Positions 1-7,320 of a DNA stretch of 44,237 nt are shown in pieces. This DNA is from Chryseobacterium carnipullorum. GTDB lineage: Bacteria > Bacteroidota > Bacteroidia > Flavobacteriales > Weeksellaceae. Made by a program: the position numbers and the translations under genes. Below the pieces are notes generated by a model. The model searched no databases. It was not told where the DNA came from and saw only the letters and a list, made by a program, of their open reading frames with translations. How positions within the stretch are numbered: position 1 is the first letter of the stretch; every line of letters starts with the position of its first letter. The stretch lies in contig NZ_FRCD01000028.1 in assembly GCF_900142785.1 (NCBI RefSeq), positions 1 to 44,237 on the forward strand. Reading direction: 5' to 3'.

Positions 1-54
1 ATTGTAATCTCGCTGCGTACGCTTGACGTACTGGGTTTCTAAATGTTCTTCCAT
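1..54 (-). CDS. IS3-type transposase OrfA, N-terminal fragment cut by window edge
   Basis: An ATG on the minus strand at 54-52 opens a frame that runs off the left edge after 18 codons, reading MEEHLETQYVKRTQRDYN. The YVKRTQRDY stretch matches, from memory, the N-terminus of IS3-family OrfA-like transposases common in Chryseobacterium and relatives, where it precedes the helix-turn-helix. Only the first residues are present, so the identification is tentative and nothing can be said about whether the element is intact. Sequence just outside (about 77-103) may contain its terminal inverted repeat. Confidence 0.5.
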   Translation of the reverse strand, partial: MEEHLETQYVKRTQRDYN

Positions 55-103
55 AACGATGCTTTTTTTGTGTATCGATATTTCAGGACTAGACATAAGT
101 ACA
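1..103 (-). mobile_element. Possible end of an IS3-family insertion sequence
   Basis: The partial transposase start at 54 is preceded on its strand by about 50 bases beginning TGTACTTATGTCTAGTCCTG (103 down to 84), which begins with TG as IS3-type terminal repeats usually do. The boundary at 103 is a guess, because the other end and the target duplication lie outside the window. Confidence 0.3.
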
Positions 104-110
104 AATTAAA

Positions 111-140
111 AGCCCTGAAAAATCAGGGCTTTTTTATTTT
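111..140 (-). terminator. Hairpin terminator, probably bidirectional
   Basis: Perfect 8-bp stem AGCCCTGA / TCAGGGCT with a 4-base loop (111-130). It is flanked by T-rich sequence on both strands and lies just after the stop of the His-rich lipoprotein gene. Confidence 0.75.
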
Positions 141-141
141 T

Positions 142-378
142 TCAATCTCTGTGATGTTTTCTGCCTTTGTGTTTATGATGGTGGCGGTCTCTGTGATCAT
201 TATCATCATAATACACTCTTTTTTTGACCTGTCCCGGTGCATAATACCTCGCGCTTCCTCCATACATTCTTTTGGCGTGTCCCGGCGGAACTCTTCTTAC
301 ATGCTGATCATGTACAACACATGATGACATCATGAACAAGACCGTAACGACTCCTGCCATTTTAATTAAACCTTTCAT
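142..378 (-). CDS. Small histidine-rich lipoprotein
   Basis: A 78-residue protein with a lipoprotein signal peptide: a hydrophobic stretch at residues 8-17 ends in the lipobox MSSC, with Cys20 the predicted lipidated residue. The middle contains PPGHAKRMYGG and YAPGQVKK, a PPGxAKK-like repeat typical of small flavobacterial envelope lipoproteins that databases often mislabel as quinol oxidase subunit 4. The tail (about residues 58-78) is almost entirely His, Lys, Arg and Asp, which suggests divalent metal or polyanion binding, though this is inference. Start alternatives are Met1 and Met7. The gene stands alone, with a terminator immediately after the stop; a weak -7-like GAAATTTG lies upstream. 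Confidence 0.75.
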   Translation of the reverse strand: MKGLIKMAGVVTVLFMMSSCVVHDQHVRRVPPGHAKRMYGGSARYYAPGQVKKRVYYDDNDHRDRHHHKHKGRKHHRD

Positions 379-440
379 TATTCTACTTTTTCAAATTTCG
401 GTAGTGAAATAACAAGGTTGATGCCAAAATTTAAAAAAGA

Positions 441-521
441 GGTTAGAGGTTAGAAATTAGAAGTTAGTTTAGTGATCTCTTTCAAAGTTTCACACTAATA
501 TCTAATTTGTAACTTCTAACT
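441..521. repeat. Imperfect inverted repeat with GTTAGA-type units
   Basis: Arm 441-460 (GGTTAGAGGTTAGAAATTAG) pairs with arm 502-521 (CTAATTTGTAACTTCTAACT) with two or three mismatches around a 41-base loop. The left arm is itself built of repeated GTTAGA-like heptamers that continue to about 468. It lies between the GNAT stop and the lipoprotein gene and resembles the mosaic intergenic repeats seen in flavobacterial genomes. Confidence 0.6.
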
Positions 522-526
522 TTTCA

Positions 527-1021
527 TTAATTTATTATTTCGCTTCTTTTTTCCATCATGATAATGTCTTTCCACTGTCCGTTCAATTTTCCGATTTTCT
601 TTCGGACCCCTACGGTTCTGAAGCCGTTTTTCTGATGAAATCTTATGGACGCTTCATTTTCAGGAAAAATACCGGCCTGAAGAGTCCAGAATCCATGGCT
701 CTCGCTGTCAAGGATCATTTTTTTCAGCAGGACCGAACCCAAACCTTTCCTCTGATACGTATTATCGAAATAAATACTTACTTCAGCGACTCCTTTAAAA
801 CATTCTCTCTTACTCACCGGCTTCAAGGCACACCATCCTACTATTTCATTACTTTCATTTTCCAGCACCCAGCGACAATCGTTAAAATATTCCATATTCC
901 ATGCTTCAGCAGTAGGAATTTCTGTTTCAAAAGTGGCTATACCACCCTCTACTCCCTGCCTGAAAATTTCCAATACCCTTTTTTCGTCACTGGGAAGCAT
1001 TTCTCTTAATTCGTAATTCAT
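527..1021 (-). CDS. GNAT N-acetyltransferase, phosphinothricin/MnaT-like
   Basis: 164 residues, the usual length for a single-domain GNAT enzyme. Residues 1-70 carry the N-terminal strands with EGGIATFETEIP, characteristic of the phosphinothricin acetyltransferase / L-amino-acid N-acyltransferase (MnaT, YncA) branch. Motif A, which holds the acetyl-CoA pyrophosphate, is visible as YQRKGLGSVLL. The segment NEASIRFHQKNGFRTVGV is the typical motif B region of this branch. The substrate is likely a small amine or amino-acid analogue such as methionine sulfoximine, but cannot be read from sequence. The start lies five bases after the DUF421 stop, so the two genes are probably co-transcribed. Confidence 0.88.
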   Translation of the reverse strand: MNYELREMLPSDEKRVLEIFRQGVEGGIATFETEIPTAEAWNMEYFNDCRWVLENESNEIVGWCALKPVSKRECFKGVAEVSIYFDNTYQRKGLGSVLLKKMILDSESHGFWTLQAGIFPENEASIRFHQKNGFRTVGVRKKIGKLNGQWKDIIMMEKRSEIIN

Positions 1022-1026
1022 TTTAT

Positions 1027-1569
1027 TTAATGGTATTTTCTTTTATTCTTTCTTTTTATTCTTGAATAGTGTGTTTGTTTTCCTGTTTGATCCTGCGAAA
1101 CCACACTGATATTTCCATCTACCTCAAGGATGGAAAGCTTGACATCTTTTATTTTTTCTACCCCGTGTTCTCTGATGGCCTCTTCCAGCTCATCTTTAGT
1201 GATTTTTACCCTGTTTAATGCCGTTTGATCTATAATCCCGTCCCTGATGAGAACTACAGGATCTTCTTCCATGAACGTTTCAAATTTCCGGTTGGAAAAC
1301 ATGAGTCTTTTTAAAATAAAATTAGCCGCAAAGAGAACAAGTGCAGCAATAAGACCGCCCTGCAAGGAAGTATCGGGTCCTACCATTGCATTCTGGACCG
1401 CATTGGAGATCAGCAGCAATAAGACCACATCACCGGCATTGAGCTGCGAAAGCTGATTTTTACCAAAAAGACGGATAGCGATTACCATAAAAAGATAAAC
1501 GCATAAAGAGCGTACTACGACATCAAGTATAGGGTTCACAGATCTGGATTTATAATCAAATGTATACAT
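1027..1569 (-). CDS. DUF421 (YetF/YcaP-type) membrane protein
   Basis: 180 residues. The N-terminal part holds about three hydrophobic segments (roughly 14-34, 44-62 and 68-86), with the family signature RLFGKNQLSQLNAGDVVLLL between the first two. The C-terminal half (about 95-170) is a soluble alpha/beta domain containing PVVLIRDGII and ITKDELEEAIREHGV, both typical of the DUF421/YetF family. Members sit in the cytoplasmic membrane with the soluble domain in the cytoplasm; in spore formers relatives affect spore properties, but the function here is unknown. First gene of a two-gene unit with the GNAT gene. Confidence 0.85.
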   Translation of the reverse strand: MYTFDYKSRSVNPILDVVVRSLCVYLFMVIAIRLFGKNQLSQLNAGDVVLLLLISNAVQNAMVGPDTSLQGGLIAALVLFAANFILKRLMFSNRKFETFMEEDPVVLIRDGIIDQTALNRVKITKDELEEAIREHGVEKIKDVKLSILEVDGNISVVSQDQTGKQTHYSRIKRKNKRKYH

Positions 1570-1677
1570 TTTTATGATTAGCTGATCAATTTATTTTAAC
1601 CTTAAAAAATAAAACAGGATGGTAAAAGAGTGGCATATGGTTTGACAACTTGATTGCAAAATAAGTCTCTACAAATA

Positions 1678-2229
1678 ATGATGAAACAAACCATTTTATT
1701 TCTAAGTGCTTTTCTTTTTCTCATATCCTGTAAAAAAGAAAAAATCAAAGAATCTCTACCTCCACAAACTGAGATCAGCCAAAAAATTGATGAACTATAC
1801 AAATTGTATGGGAATTCTAATGATGCGCTCTACAACCAGCCGTTTTCCGACCGTTTGTTTTCTCCAGAACTGAAAAAAGCTTTGGAAGGAGCTGTCAATG
1901 CATCAAAAGCTGATATGGAAAAGGTCAAGAAAAGCGATCATCCTGATGAAAAACCCCTGTTGTTTGAAGGTTCGGTTTTTTCAAGTTTATATGAAGGTTT
2001 TAGCGGATATAAAATAAAATCGGTTAAGATCAATCCTTCCGGTACCTCAGCAGATGCGTTTGTTGAATTGGAATACACAATGAGTCCACCCACAATTAAG
2101 TGGACTGACACGGTGCATGTAATTAATTCCGGTCAGGGATGGAAAATAGACAACATCAGTTTTGACAGTATCGGAAATTCAAAAGATCTTAAATCAAGTC
2201 TGAAGGACTTCACTCAGAATGCTCAATAA
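1678..2229 (+). CDS. DUF3828-like lipoprotein
   Basis: I place the start at the ATG at 1678 (or the next one at 1681). A TTG 24 bases upstream is in frame but would push a charged tail in front of the signal peptide. The signal peptide ends at lipobox LISC, so the mature protein is a lipoprotein of about 165 residues. The mature part (ISQKIDELYKLYG, KPLLFEGSVFSSLYEG, then a beta-rich half ending in WKIDNISF) has the look of the NTF2-like DUF3828 family, whose role is unknown. It is one of only four plus-strand genes here and converges on the leader-peptide gene across a shared terminator. Confidence 0.72.
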   Translation: MMKQTILFLSAFLFLISCKKEKIKESLPPQTEISQKIDELYKLYGNSNDALYNQPFSDRLFSPELKKALEGAVNASKADMEKVKKSDHPDEKPLLFEGSVFSSLYEGFSGYKIKSVKINPSGTSADAFVELEYTMSPPTIKWTDTVHVINSGQGWKIDNISFDSIGNSKDLKSSLKDFTQNAQ

Positions 2230-2251
2230 TTGTTAAAACCTCATCATAAAA

Positions 2252-2279
2252 AAAGCTGCTTTGAGAGCAGCTTTACTTT
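2252..2279. terminator. Bidirectional hairpin terminator between convergent genes
   Basis: Perfect 9-bp stem AAAGCTGCT / AGCAGCTTT (2252-2260 and 2266-2274). T-rich sequence follows on the plus strand and a run of seven T on the minus strand, so it can end both the lipoprotein gene and the small peptide gene. Confidence 0.8.
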
Positions 2280-2414
2280 TTAAGGGCATTGAGCGATCGG
2301 AACCTCACTGCATACTACTTTATTTAATCTTTCACAATAGACACAGTATTTCTTTGGCTCTCCGCCATAGACAGACTTTAATTCGGTTTTTGTCAGTTTT
2401 TTTAAATTTTTCAT
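2280..2414 (-). CDS. Small double-glycine-leader peptide (bacteriocin/RiPP-like)
   Basis: A 44-codon gene with ATG at 2414 and TAA at 2280. Residues 1-18 (MKNLKKLTKTELKSVYGG) form a classical bacteriocin-type leader: charged and amphipathic, with an ELKS motif and a terminal Gly-Gly. This leader type is very common in Chryseobacterium small bacteriocin-like peptides, where it is expected to be cleaved after GG by a C39-type peptidase/ABC exporter. The predicted core is 26 residues with four cysteines (24, 27, 35, 43), the first two as CVYC, so disulfides, modification or metal binding are possible. No maturation enzyme or exporter is encoded next to it. It ends at a strong terminator and is divergent from the gene at 2617. 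Function is unknown. Confidence 0.75.
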   Translation of the reverse strand: MKNLKKLTKTELKSVYGGEPKKYCVYCERLNKVVCSEVPIAQCP

Positions 2415-2528
2415 ATTGCTTTAATTTTATGATTGGTTTATTAACAACGAAATTTCCAATCGTTTATTACAGTTTAATATGTTAAGCTTTCATAATTTAT
2501 AATCAGCACTAAAAAGAGCTGCAATATT

Positions 2529-2548
2529 CTAAAAAGGCATCTTTTTAG
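2529..2548. other. Short perfect hairpin in divergent intergenic region
   Basis: CTAAAAAG GCAT CTTTTTAG forms a perfect 8-bp stem with a 4-base loop about 70 bases before the start at 2617. It could be a regulator site or attenuator; its role is unknown. Confidence 0.4.
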
Positions 2549-2616
2549 GACTGAAATCTTGTTTAGATTTTATTCTATATCTTTAAATACACCAAAAACA
2601 ATTAAAAAATATTGAA

Positions 2617-3096
2617 ATGATCACACCAAAAGGGGCCCATGCAGGGCAATTAGAACCAGCAAAAAAATCATTGATATCAAATGGTCTTCTTTCTGGGCAG
2701 GATGACATGAGCATTTATAACAAAGGCGTATGTCACGATGTTGTAGCATATGCTCTTTATATGAGAGGCGCTGCTATATCTCCGGATGAGCTTGTACAGT
2801 TTCGTGCGCAAGGATGGCTGACTAAATTCAATTATCCTTCGGGAGACCAATGGGATGGCTACGCTGTACTTCCTAAGGGAAAAGCAATAGGTTTTTACAG
2901 AGTAAGAGATAAAACATGGTTTCATTCAGCTATCACTACAGGAAACGGATCAGAAGTAAGATCTGTAAACGGTTTTTCACTGGGAACTGCATGGTCAGTT
3001 CCGATAGATATGAAGTGGGTTTTAGGTAAGCCTAATGATGACGGAACATTTAATTATGACGGCACTAAAATAGAAGTTTATATATCTTCTTTATAA
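2617..3096 (+). CDS. Unrecognised protein with possible NlpC/papain-like Cys-His arrangement
   Basis: 159 residues, no signal peptide, no membrane segment, and no family I can name with certainty. Residues 37-50 (GVCHDVVAYALYMR) put a Cys39 at the head of a predicted helix, as the nucleophile is placed in NlpC/P60, CHAP and papain-like enzymes. A following beta-rich half contains GFYRVRDKTWFHSAIT with His103, where such folds keep the catalytic His, then SVNG. This is only a pattern match; it could be a peptidase, amidase, transglutaminase-like enzyme or inactive relative. It has its own terminator, shares a 202-bp divergent region with the leader-peptide gene, and is not in an operon. Secretion as an effector is conceivable but unproven. 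Confidence 0.6.
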   Translation: MITPKGAHAGQLEPAKKSLISNGLLSGQDDMSIYNKGVCHDVVAYALYMRGAAISPDELVQFRAQGWLTKFNYPSGDQWDGYAVLPKGKAIGFYRVRDKTWFHSAITTGNGSEVRSVNGFSLGTAWSVPIDMKWVLGKPNDDGTFNYDGTKIEVYISSL

Positions 3097-3144
3097 CAGA
3101 TTATGATTCTCAATTTTTAAGAATCAGATCCTATAAATTTTAAT

Positions 3145-3182
3145 AAAAAGAGCGAAACCTATCCGGATCGCTCTTTTTTATT
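3145..3182 (+). terminator. Rho-independent terminator of the 2617 gene
   Basis: Stem AAAAAGAGCGA / TCGCTCTTTTT (3145-3155 and 3168-3178) followed by a T tract on the plus strand. Confidence 0.85.
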
Positions 3183-3211
3183 TTTTGTGAATACAAAATA
3201 TCAGAAATAAA

Positions 3212-3236
3212 AAAGCCACAATCTCACCGTGGCTTT
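3212..3236 (-). terminator. Rho-independent terminator of uvrA
   Basis: Stem AAAGCCAC / GTGGCTTT with a 9-base loop, 17 bases after the uvrA stop, followed on the minus strand by TTTTTATTTT. Confidence 0.8.
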
Positions 3237-3252
3237 CTGTATTATTCAAAGT

Positions 3253-6084
3253 CTATTCTAATTCTCTTTTCAAAAATTTTCCGGTCAAACTTTTCTTAGA
3301 CTTCACGATCTCTTCAGGGGTTCCCTGAGCTACGATTTGTCCACCATGTTTTCCACCTTCCGGGCCTACATCAATAATATGGTCGGCCAGTTTGATCACA
3401 TCCATATTATGTTCAATAATGATGAATGAGTTTCCTAATTCTACCAGTTGATTAATAGCTTCCATCAGAATCTTTACATCCTCAAAGTGAAGTCCGGTAG
3501 TAGGTTCATCTAAGATATACAGGGTGTTTCCGGTTTGTCTTTTTGAAAGTTCTGTCGCAAGCTTAATACGTTGTGCTTCTCCTCCTGAAAGAGTGGTCGA
3601 CTGCTGTCCTAAAGTAATATATCCCAATCCGACATCCTGCAGAGTCTTTACCTTAGCAAAGATCTTGGGAATCGGCTGGAAGAAATCTACCGCTTCATCG
3701 ATTGTCATATCCAGTACATCGGAGATGGATTTTCCTTTGTAACGTACTTCCAGGGTTTCTCTGTTGAAACGTTTTCCGTTACAGGTTTCACAATGAACAT
3801 ATACATCAGGAAGGAAATTCATTTCAATGACTTTCAATCCTCCCCCCTGACAGGTTTCACATCTTCCTCCTTTTACATTGAAAGAGAATCTTCCGGGTTT
3901 ATATCCACGGATTTTACTTTCAGGAAGTTCTGCAAAAAGATTTCTGATATCGGTAAACATTCCCGTGTACGTCGCAGGATTTGAACGTGGTGTTCTTCCG
4001 ATTGGCGTCTGGTCTACATCTACAATCTTATCAATATTATCAAGACCTTCAATCTTCTTATAAGGAAGAGGCTCCTGAACCGCTCTGTAGAAATGCTTAT
4101 TTAGAATGGGATATAAAGTTCCATTAATCAATGAAGATTTTCCGCTTCCTGAAATCCCTGTTACCACTACTAATTTTCCTAACGGAATATCAAGGGTAAC
4201 ATTTTTAAGATTATTTCCTGTAGCTCCTTTTAAGAGTATATTTTTTCCGCTTCCTGCTCTTCTCTCTGAAGGGACTTCGATTTTTCTTTTTCCATTAATA
4301 TACTGTGCCGTAATCGTATCTGCCTTTAACAGATCTTTCGGTTTTCCCTGCCACAATATTTCTCCGCCGAATTTTCCGGCTCTCGGTCCAATATCCAGTA
4401 CCTCATCAGCTTCCAGGATCATATCTTTGTCGTGCTCTACAACAATCACAGAGTTTCCGATATCTCTGAGGTTCTTCAGTGAGCTGATCAGTCTTTCATT
4501 ATCTCTCTGGTGAAGTCCGATACTGGGTTCATCCAGAATATACAACACATTCACAAGCTGTGACCCGATCTGTGTCGCCAAACGTATTCTCTGTGATTCA
4601 CCTCCCGAAAGCGTTCTGGAACTTCTGCTTAAGCTCAGATAATCTAAGCCTACATCCAAAAGGAACTGAAGTCTTGTTTCAATCTCTTTTAAGATCTCGT
4701 ACGCAATGATTTTATTTTTTTCCGAGAATTTATCTTTAATGTATGATAACCATTCTTTTAAATCAGATAGGCTTAAAGCATTTACCTCAGCGATATTTTT
4801 ACCATCTATCTTAAAACTTAAGCTTGCAGGCTGAAGACGCGTTCCGCCGCATTCCGGACAGGTTTCTTCAGTGGTGAAATGTCTCTCCAGCAACACTGCT
4901 TCATAAGACTCTCTTTCATCAATGATCTCTTCCATAAAAGTAATCAGACCATCAAAGCTTATTTTTATCTTTTTGGTAATCCCTGCATATTTCAGGTCTT
5001 TATTAAATTCTTTATGGCATCCGTTGTAGATATAGTCCAAAGCCTCTTCGGGAATATCCTGCATAGGCGTTGCCATTCCCAATCCAAAAATCTCAAGGAT
5101 ATTTTTGATCTGAGAAAGAATCCATTTGTTGGATTTAATATCTTCCAGTGGTAATAGTCCCCCCTGGTTGATTGACAGTTTAGGATTTTCAATAAAATAA
5201 TCTGTATTGATCTTTTTAATGGTTCCTAATCCTTTGCAGTCCGGGCAGCTTCCTTTCGGAGAGTTGAAGGAGAATGTATTCGGTTCCGGAAGTGCCAGTG
5301 AATGTCCTGTTTCGGCATCCATCAGGTTTTTCGAGAAGTATTCAATATCTGCACCTCCCAGTTTCTGGATTCCTATCACTCCCTCACCCATTTCCATTGC
5401 CGTACGCAGGGATTTTTCCATTCTGGATTCGGAAGCATTTTCCCCAATGATCCAGCGGTCGATAACGATGTCGATATCGTGGGTTTTGTAACGGTCAAGT
5501 TTGAGATCGTATTCGATGTCCTGAAGTTCACCGTCAATTCTCGCCTGTCCGTAGCCTTTTTTAGCCATCTGCACGAAAAGCTCGTGGTAATGTCCTTTTC
5601 TGGAACGTACGACAGGAGCCATCAGCATTATTTTTTCACCTTTATAATTTTCCTTGATCGCTTCCAGAATCTGATCTTCTGTATAACTTACCAATCTTTT
5701 TCCTGTAGACAGAGAGTAGGCATCAGAAACCCTTGCATATAAAAGACGCAGATAATCGTAAAGTTCAGTAACGGTTCCTACAGTAGACCTTGGATTTTTG
5801 TTGGTTGTTTTCTGCTCGATAGCAATTACCGGAGAAAGTCCTTCGATCTTGTCTACATCAGGACGCTCCAAGCCTCCTAAAAACTGACGCGCATAGGCCG
5901 AGAATGTTTCGATATAACGACGCTGCCCTTCAGCAAAGATGGTATCAAAAGCCAAAGATGATTTTCCGCTCCCTGAAAGTCCGGTAATGACAACCAGTTC
6001 GTTGCGCGGAATCTTAACATTAATATTTTTAAGGTTGTGTTCACGTGCTCCGTAAACTTCTATATATTCGGTTGATTTACTCAT
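3253..6084 (-). CDS. uvrA: Excinuclease ABC subunit A
   Basis: 943 residues, the full length of UvrA, the DNA-damage recognition ATPase that loads UvrB in nucleotide excision repair. Two ABC-ATPase modules are seen: Walker A GLSGSGKSS at residues 35-43 and a second GISGSGKSS, with signature motifs LSGGESQRIRLA and LSGGEAQRIKLA and Walker B segments YILDEPSIGLH and YILDEPTTGLH. Zinc-module cysteines are present (CPDCKGLG, CPECGGTR, CETCQGGG and CETCNGKR). It ends in KFLKRELE, as in flavobacterial UvrA. It is monocistronic, with a -7 box 36 to 43 bases upstream and a terminator downstream. Many Bacteroidota carry more than one uvrA copy; this one looks complete. Confidence 0.98.
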   Translation of the reverse strand: MSKSTEYIEVYGAREHNLKNINVKIPRNELVVITGLSGSGKSSLAFDTIFAEGQRRYIETFSAYARQFLGGLERPDVDKIEGLSPVIAIEQKTTNKNPRSTVGTVTELYDYLRLLYARVSDAYSLSTGKRLVSYTEDQILEAIKENYKGEKIMLMAPVVRSRKGHYHELFVQMAKKGYGQARIDGELQDIEYDLKLDRYKTHDIDIVIDRWIIGENASESRMEKSLRTAMEMGEGVIGIQKLGGADIEYFSKNLMDAETGHSLALPEPNTFSFNSPKGSCPDCKGLGTIKKINTDYFIENPKLSINQGGLLPLEDIKSNKWILSQIKNILEIFGLGMATPMQDIPEEALDYIYNGCHKEFNKDLKYAGITKKIKISFDGLITFMEEIIDERESYEAVLLERHFTTEETCPECGGTRLQPASLSFKIDGKNIAEVNALSLSDLKEWLSYIKDKFSEKNKIIAYEILKEIETRLQFLLDVGLDYLSLSRSSRTLSGGESQRIRLATQIGSQLVNVLYILDEPSIGLHQRDNERLISSLKNLRDIGNSVIVVEHDKDMILEADEVLDIGPRAGKFGGEILWQGKPKDLLKADTITAQYINGKRKIEVPSERRAGSGKNILLKGATGNNLKNVTLDIPLGKLVVVTGISGSGKSSLINGTLYPILNKHFYRAVQEPLPYKKIEGLDNIDKIVDVDQTPIGRTPRSNPATYTGMFTDIRNLFAELPESKIRGYKPGRFSFNVKGGRCETCQGGGLKVIEMNFLPDVYVHCETCNGKRFNRETLEVRYKGKSISDVLDMTIDEAVDFFQPIPKIFAKVKTLQDVGLGYITLGQQSTTLSGGEAQRIKLATELSKRQTGNTLYILDEPTTGLHFEDVKILMEAINQLVELGNSFIIIEHNMDVIKLADHIIDVGPEGGKHGGQIVAQGTPEEIVKSKKSLTGKFLKRELE

Positions 6085-6119
6085 AATTTGGAGTGACTCT
6101 GCCTGAAAATCACAATGTG

Positions 6120-6127
6120 CAAAATTA
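6120..6127 (-). promoter_or_regulatory. Candidate uvrA promoter -7 box
   Basis: On the minus strand this reads TAATTTTG, an exact match to the Bacteroidota TAnnTTTG -7 consensus, about 35 bases before the uvrA ATG. No TTG -33 element is seen at the expected distance. Confidence 0.5.
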
Positions 6128-6310
6128 CGGAATTTTATGGAATTGTGTAAGGTGGAAAGTTTTTATTAAAGTTTAATTTTAGTTAAATTTTTAAGGGGGT
6201 CAATATTGAGAAAAAGCATATCTGTCTTAATAATCAGAAGTGGAATTTCAGTTTCTGCTAACTACCGGCTGTTTTAGTGATTTTAATTGCTTTGTAGTAT
6301 AAGCTCATAA

Positions 6311-6344
6311 AAAAGACTGACAGCATAGCATGTATCAGTCTTTT
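6311..6344 (-). terminator. Terminator of the TssE-TssF-lipoprotein unit
   Basis: Perfect 10-bp stem AAAAGACTGA / TCAGTCTTTT with a 14-base loop, 22 bases after the stop of the DUF3829 lipoprotein gene. Confidence 0.8.
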
Positions 6345-6366
6345 CCTATAAATTATATTGTAATCC

Positions 6367-7299
6367 CTATTTCACAAATGAATTGTATGAGTTGAGTACA
6401 GATTCATACGAGGAATCAATTTGCTGGATATCACCGTCGGAAATCTTTCCTGTGCCTTTAGCATCACGGATCAGTTTTCTATAGGTATCCAAAAAGCTGG
6501 AAGCAGTCTTATTGAAGTTTTCAAACTGTGATTTTTTATAAGAATACTGAGGATCTTTCACGCTGAATTCTAATTTTGAATTGACTTCTACCGTTTTGGC
6601 AAGCTCATCATATTTTTTCTGAGCTTCCGCTTCGTTGAACTTTCCTGAATACTGCTTATCCAACAGATCAATATTGGAATCAAGAGAGTTCATTACATTT
6701 TTGGAAGAGATGATGTACTCCTTCATCGGGTGATCCTTAAGAATTACTTCTTCGGAAGCATCGGTTCCCGGCTTAATTTTGGCCACCACGTTTTCTCCTG
6801 AAGTAAATAGAGCCTGAGCTTCCGTCTCAATATCCTTTGTGATGGCATCTGCTTTCGCTCCTTTATCGTCTTTATAATCTTCAGAATTCATATAGGATTT
6901 AAGCTCTTCAAACTTTTTCTCAATATTTTCTTTTTTAGCCTTGTAGATGTTAAAGTCTGCTTCTATCGCTGCTTTGTCTTTTCCAAACCCTGAAGGCACC
7001 TCTTTAATCTTTCCGAATGCATAATCCATTGAGTTGATCACAATAGGCATCATCACAACTCTTTCTCCTTTCGCTTTCGCTGAGGCGGCATCTGCGTATT
7101 TAAGTATGCTTTCGATATGTTTGGAAGTACTTTTATAGGAATCTAAAAAATTGTTGTTAAAATCAATAATTGCATTGGCATCATTTGCTCCGCCAAGATT
7201 CAAAACAGATTTACCCAGTGTACTGATGTCTTTTTTACAGCTGATGACACTTACTGAAGTAAATGTCAGCGCCATTGCAAGTACGATAATCTTTCTCAT
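6367..7299 (-). CDS. DUF3829 (YiiG-like) lipoprotein linked to T6SS genes
   Basis: 310 residues with a lipoprotein signal peptide (hydrophobic 4-18, lipobox VISC, Cys21). The mature part is almost wholly helical with heptad-like Lys/Glu-rich stretches (ENIEKKFEELKSYMNSEDYK, NEAEAQKKYDELAKTVEVN) and fits the DUF3829/YiiG-like family, known as lipoproteins of uncertain function. It begins 21 bases after the tssF stop and has a terminator behind it, so it is the last gene of a tssE-tssF-lipoprotein operon. By context it may be an envelope-anchored accessory of the Bacteroidota (subtype iii) type VI system, possibly filling the niche of a membrane-complex lipoprotein; that is inference. Confidence 0.7.
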   Translation of the reverse strand: MRKIIVLAMALTFTSVSVISCKKDISTLGKSVLNLGGANDANAIIDFNNNFLDSYKSTSKHIESILKYADAASAKAKGERVVMMPIVINSMDYAFGKIKEVPSGFGKDKAAIEADFNIYKAKKENIEKKFEELKSYMNSEDYKDDKGAKADAITKDIETEAQALFTSGENVVAKIKPGTDASEEVILKDHPMKEYIISSKNVMNSLDSNIDLLDKQYSGKFNEAEAQKKYDELAKTVEVNSKLEFSVKDPQYSYKKSQFENFNKTASSFLDTYRKLIRDAKGTGKISDGDIQQIDSSYESVLNSYNSFVK

Positions 7300-7320
7300 A
7301 TTTTATAGTTTAGGTATTAT

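Noticed and set aside
635..1009. 124-codon plus-strand frame within the GNAT gene
   Set aside because: Shadow of the acetyltransferase frame, which has clear family motifs.
4106..5742. Plus-strand open frames of 94-146 codons inside uvrA
   Set aside because: Antisense shadows of the conserved uvrA reading frame, with no domain or start signal.
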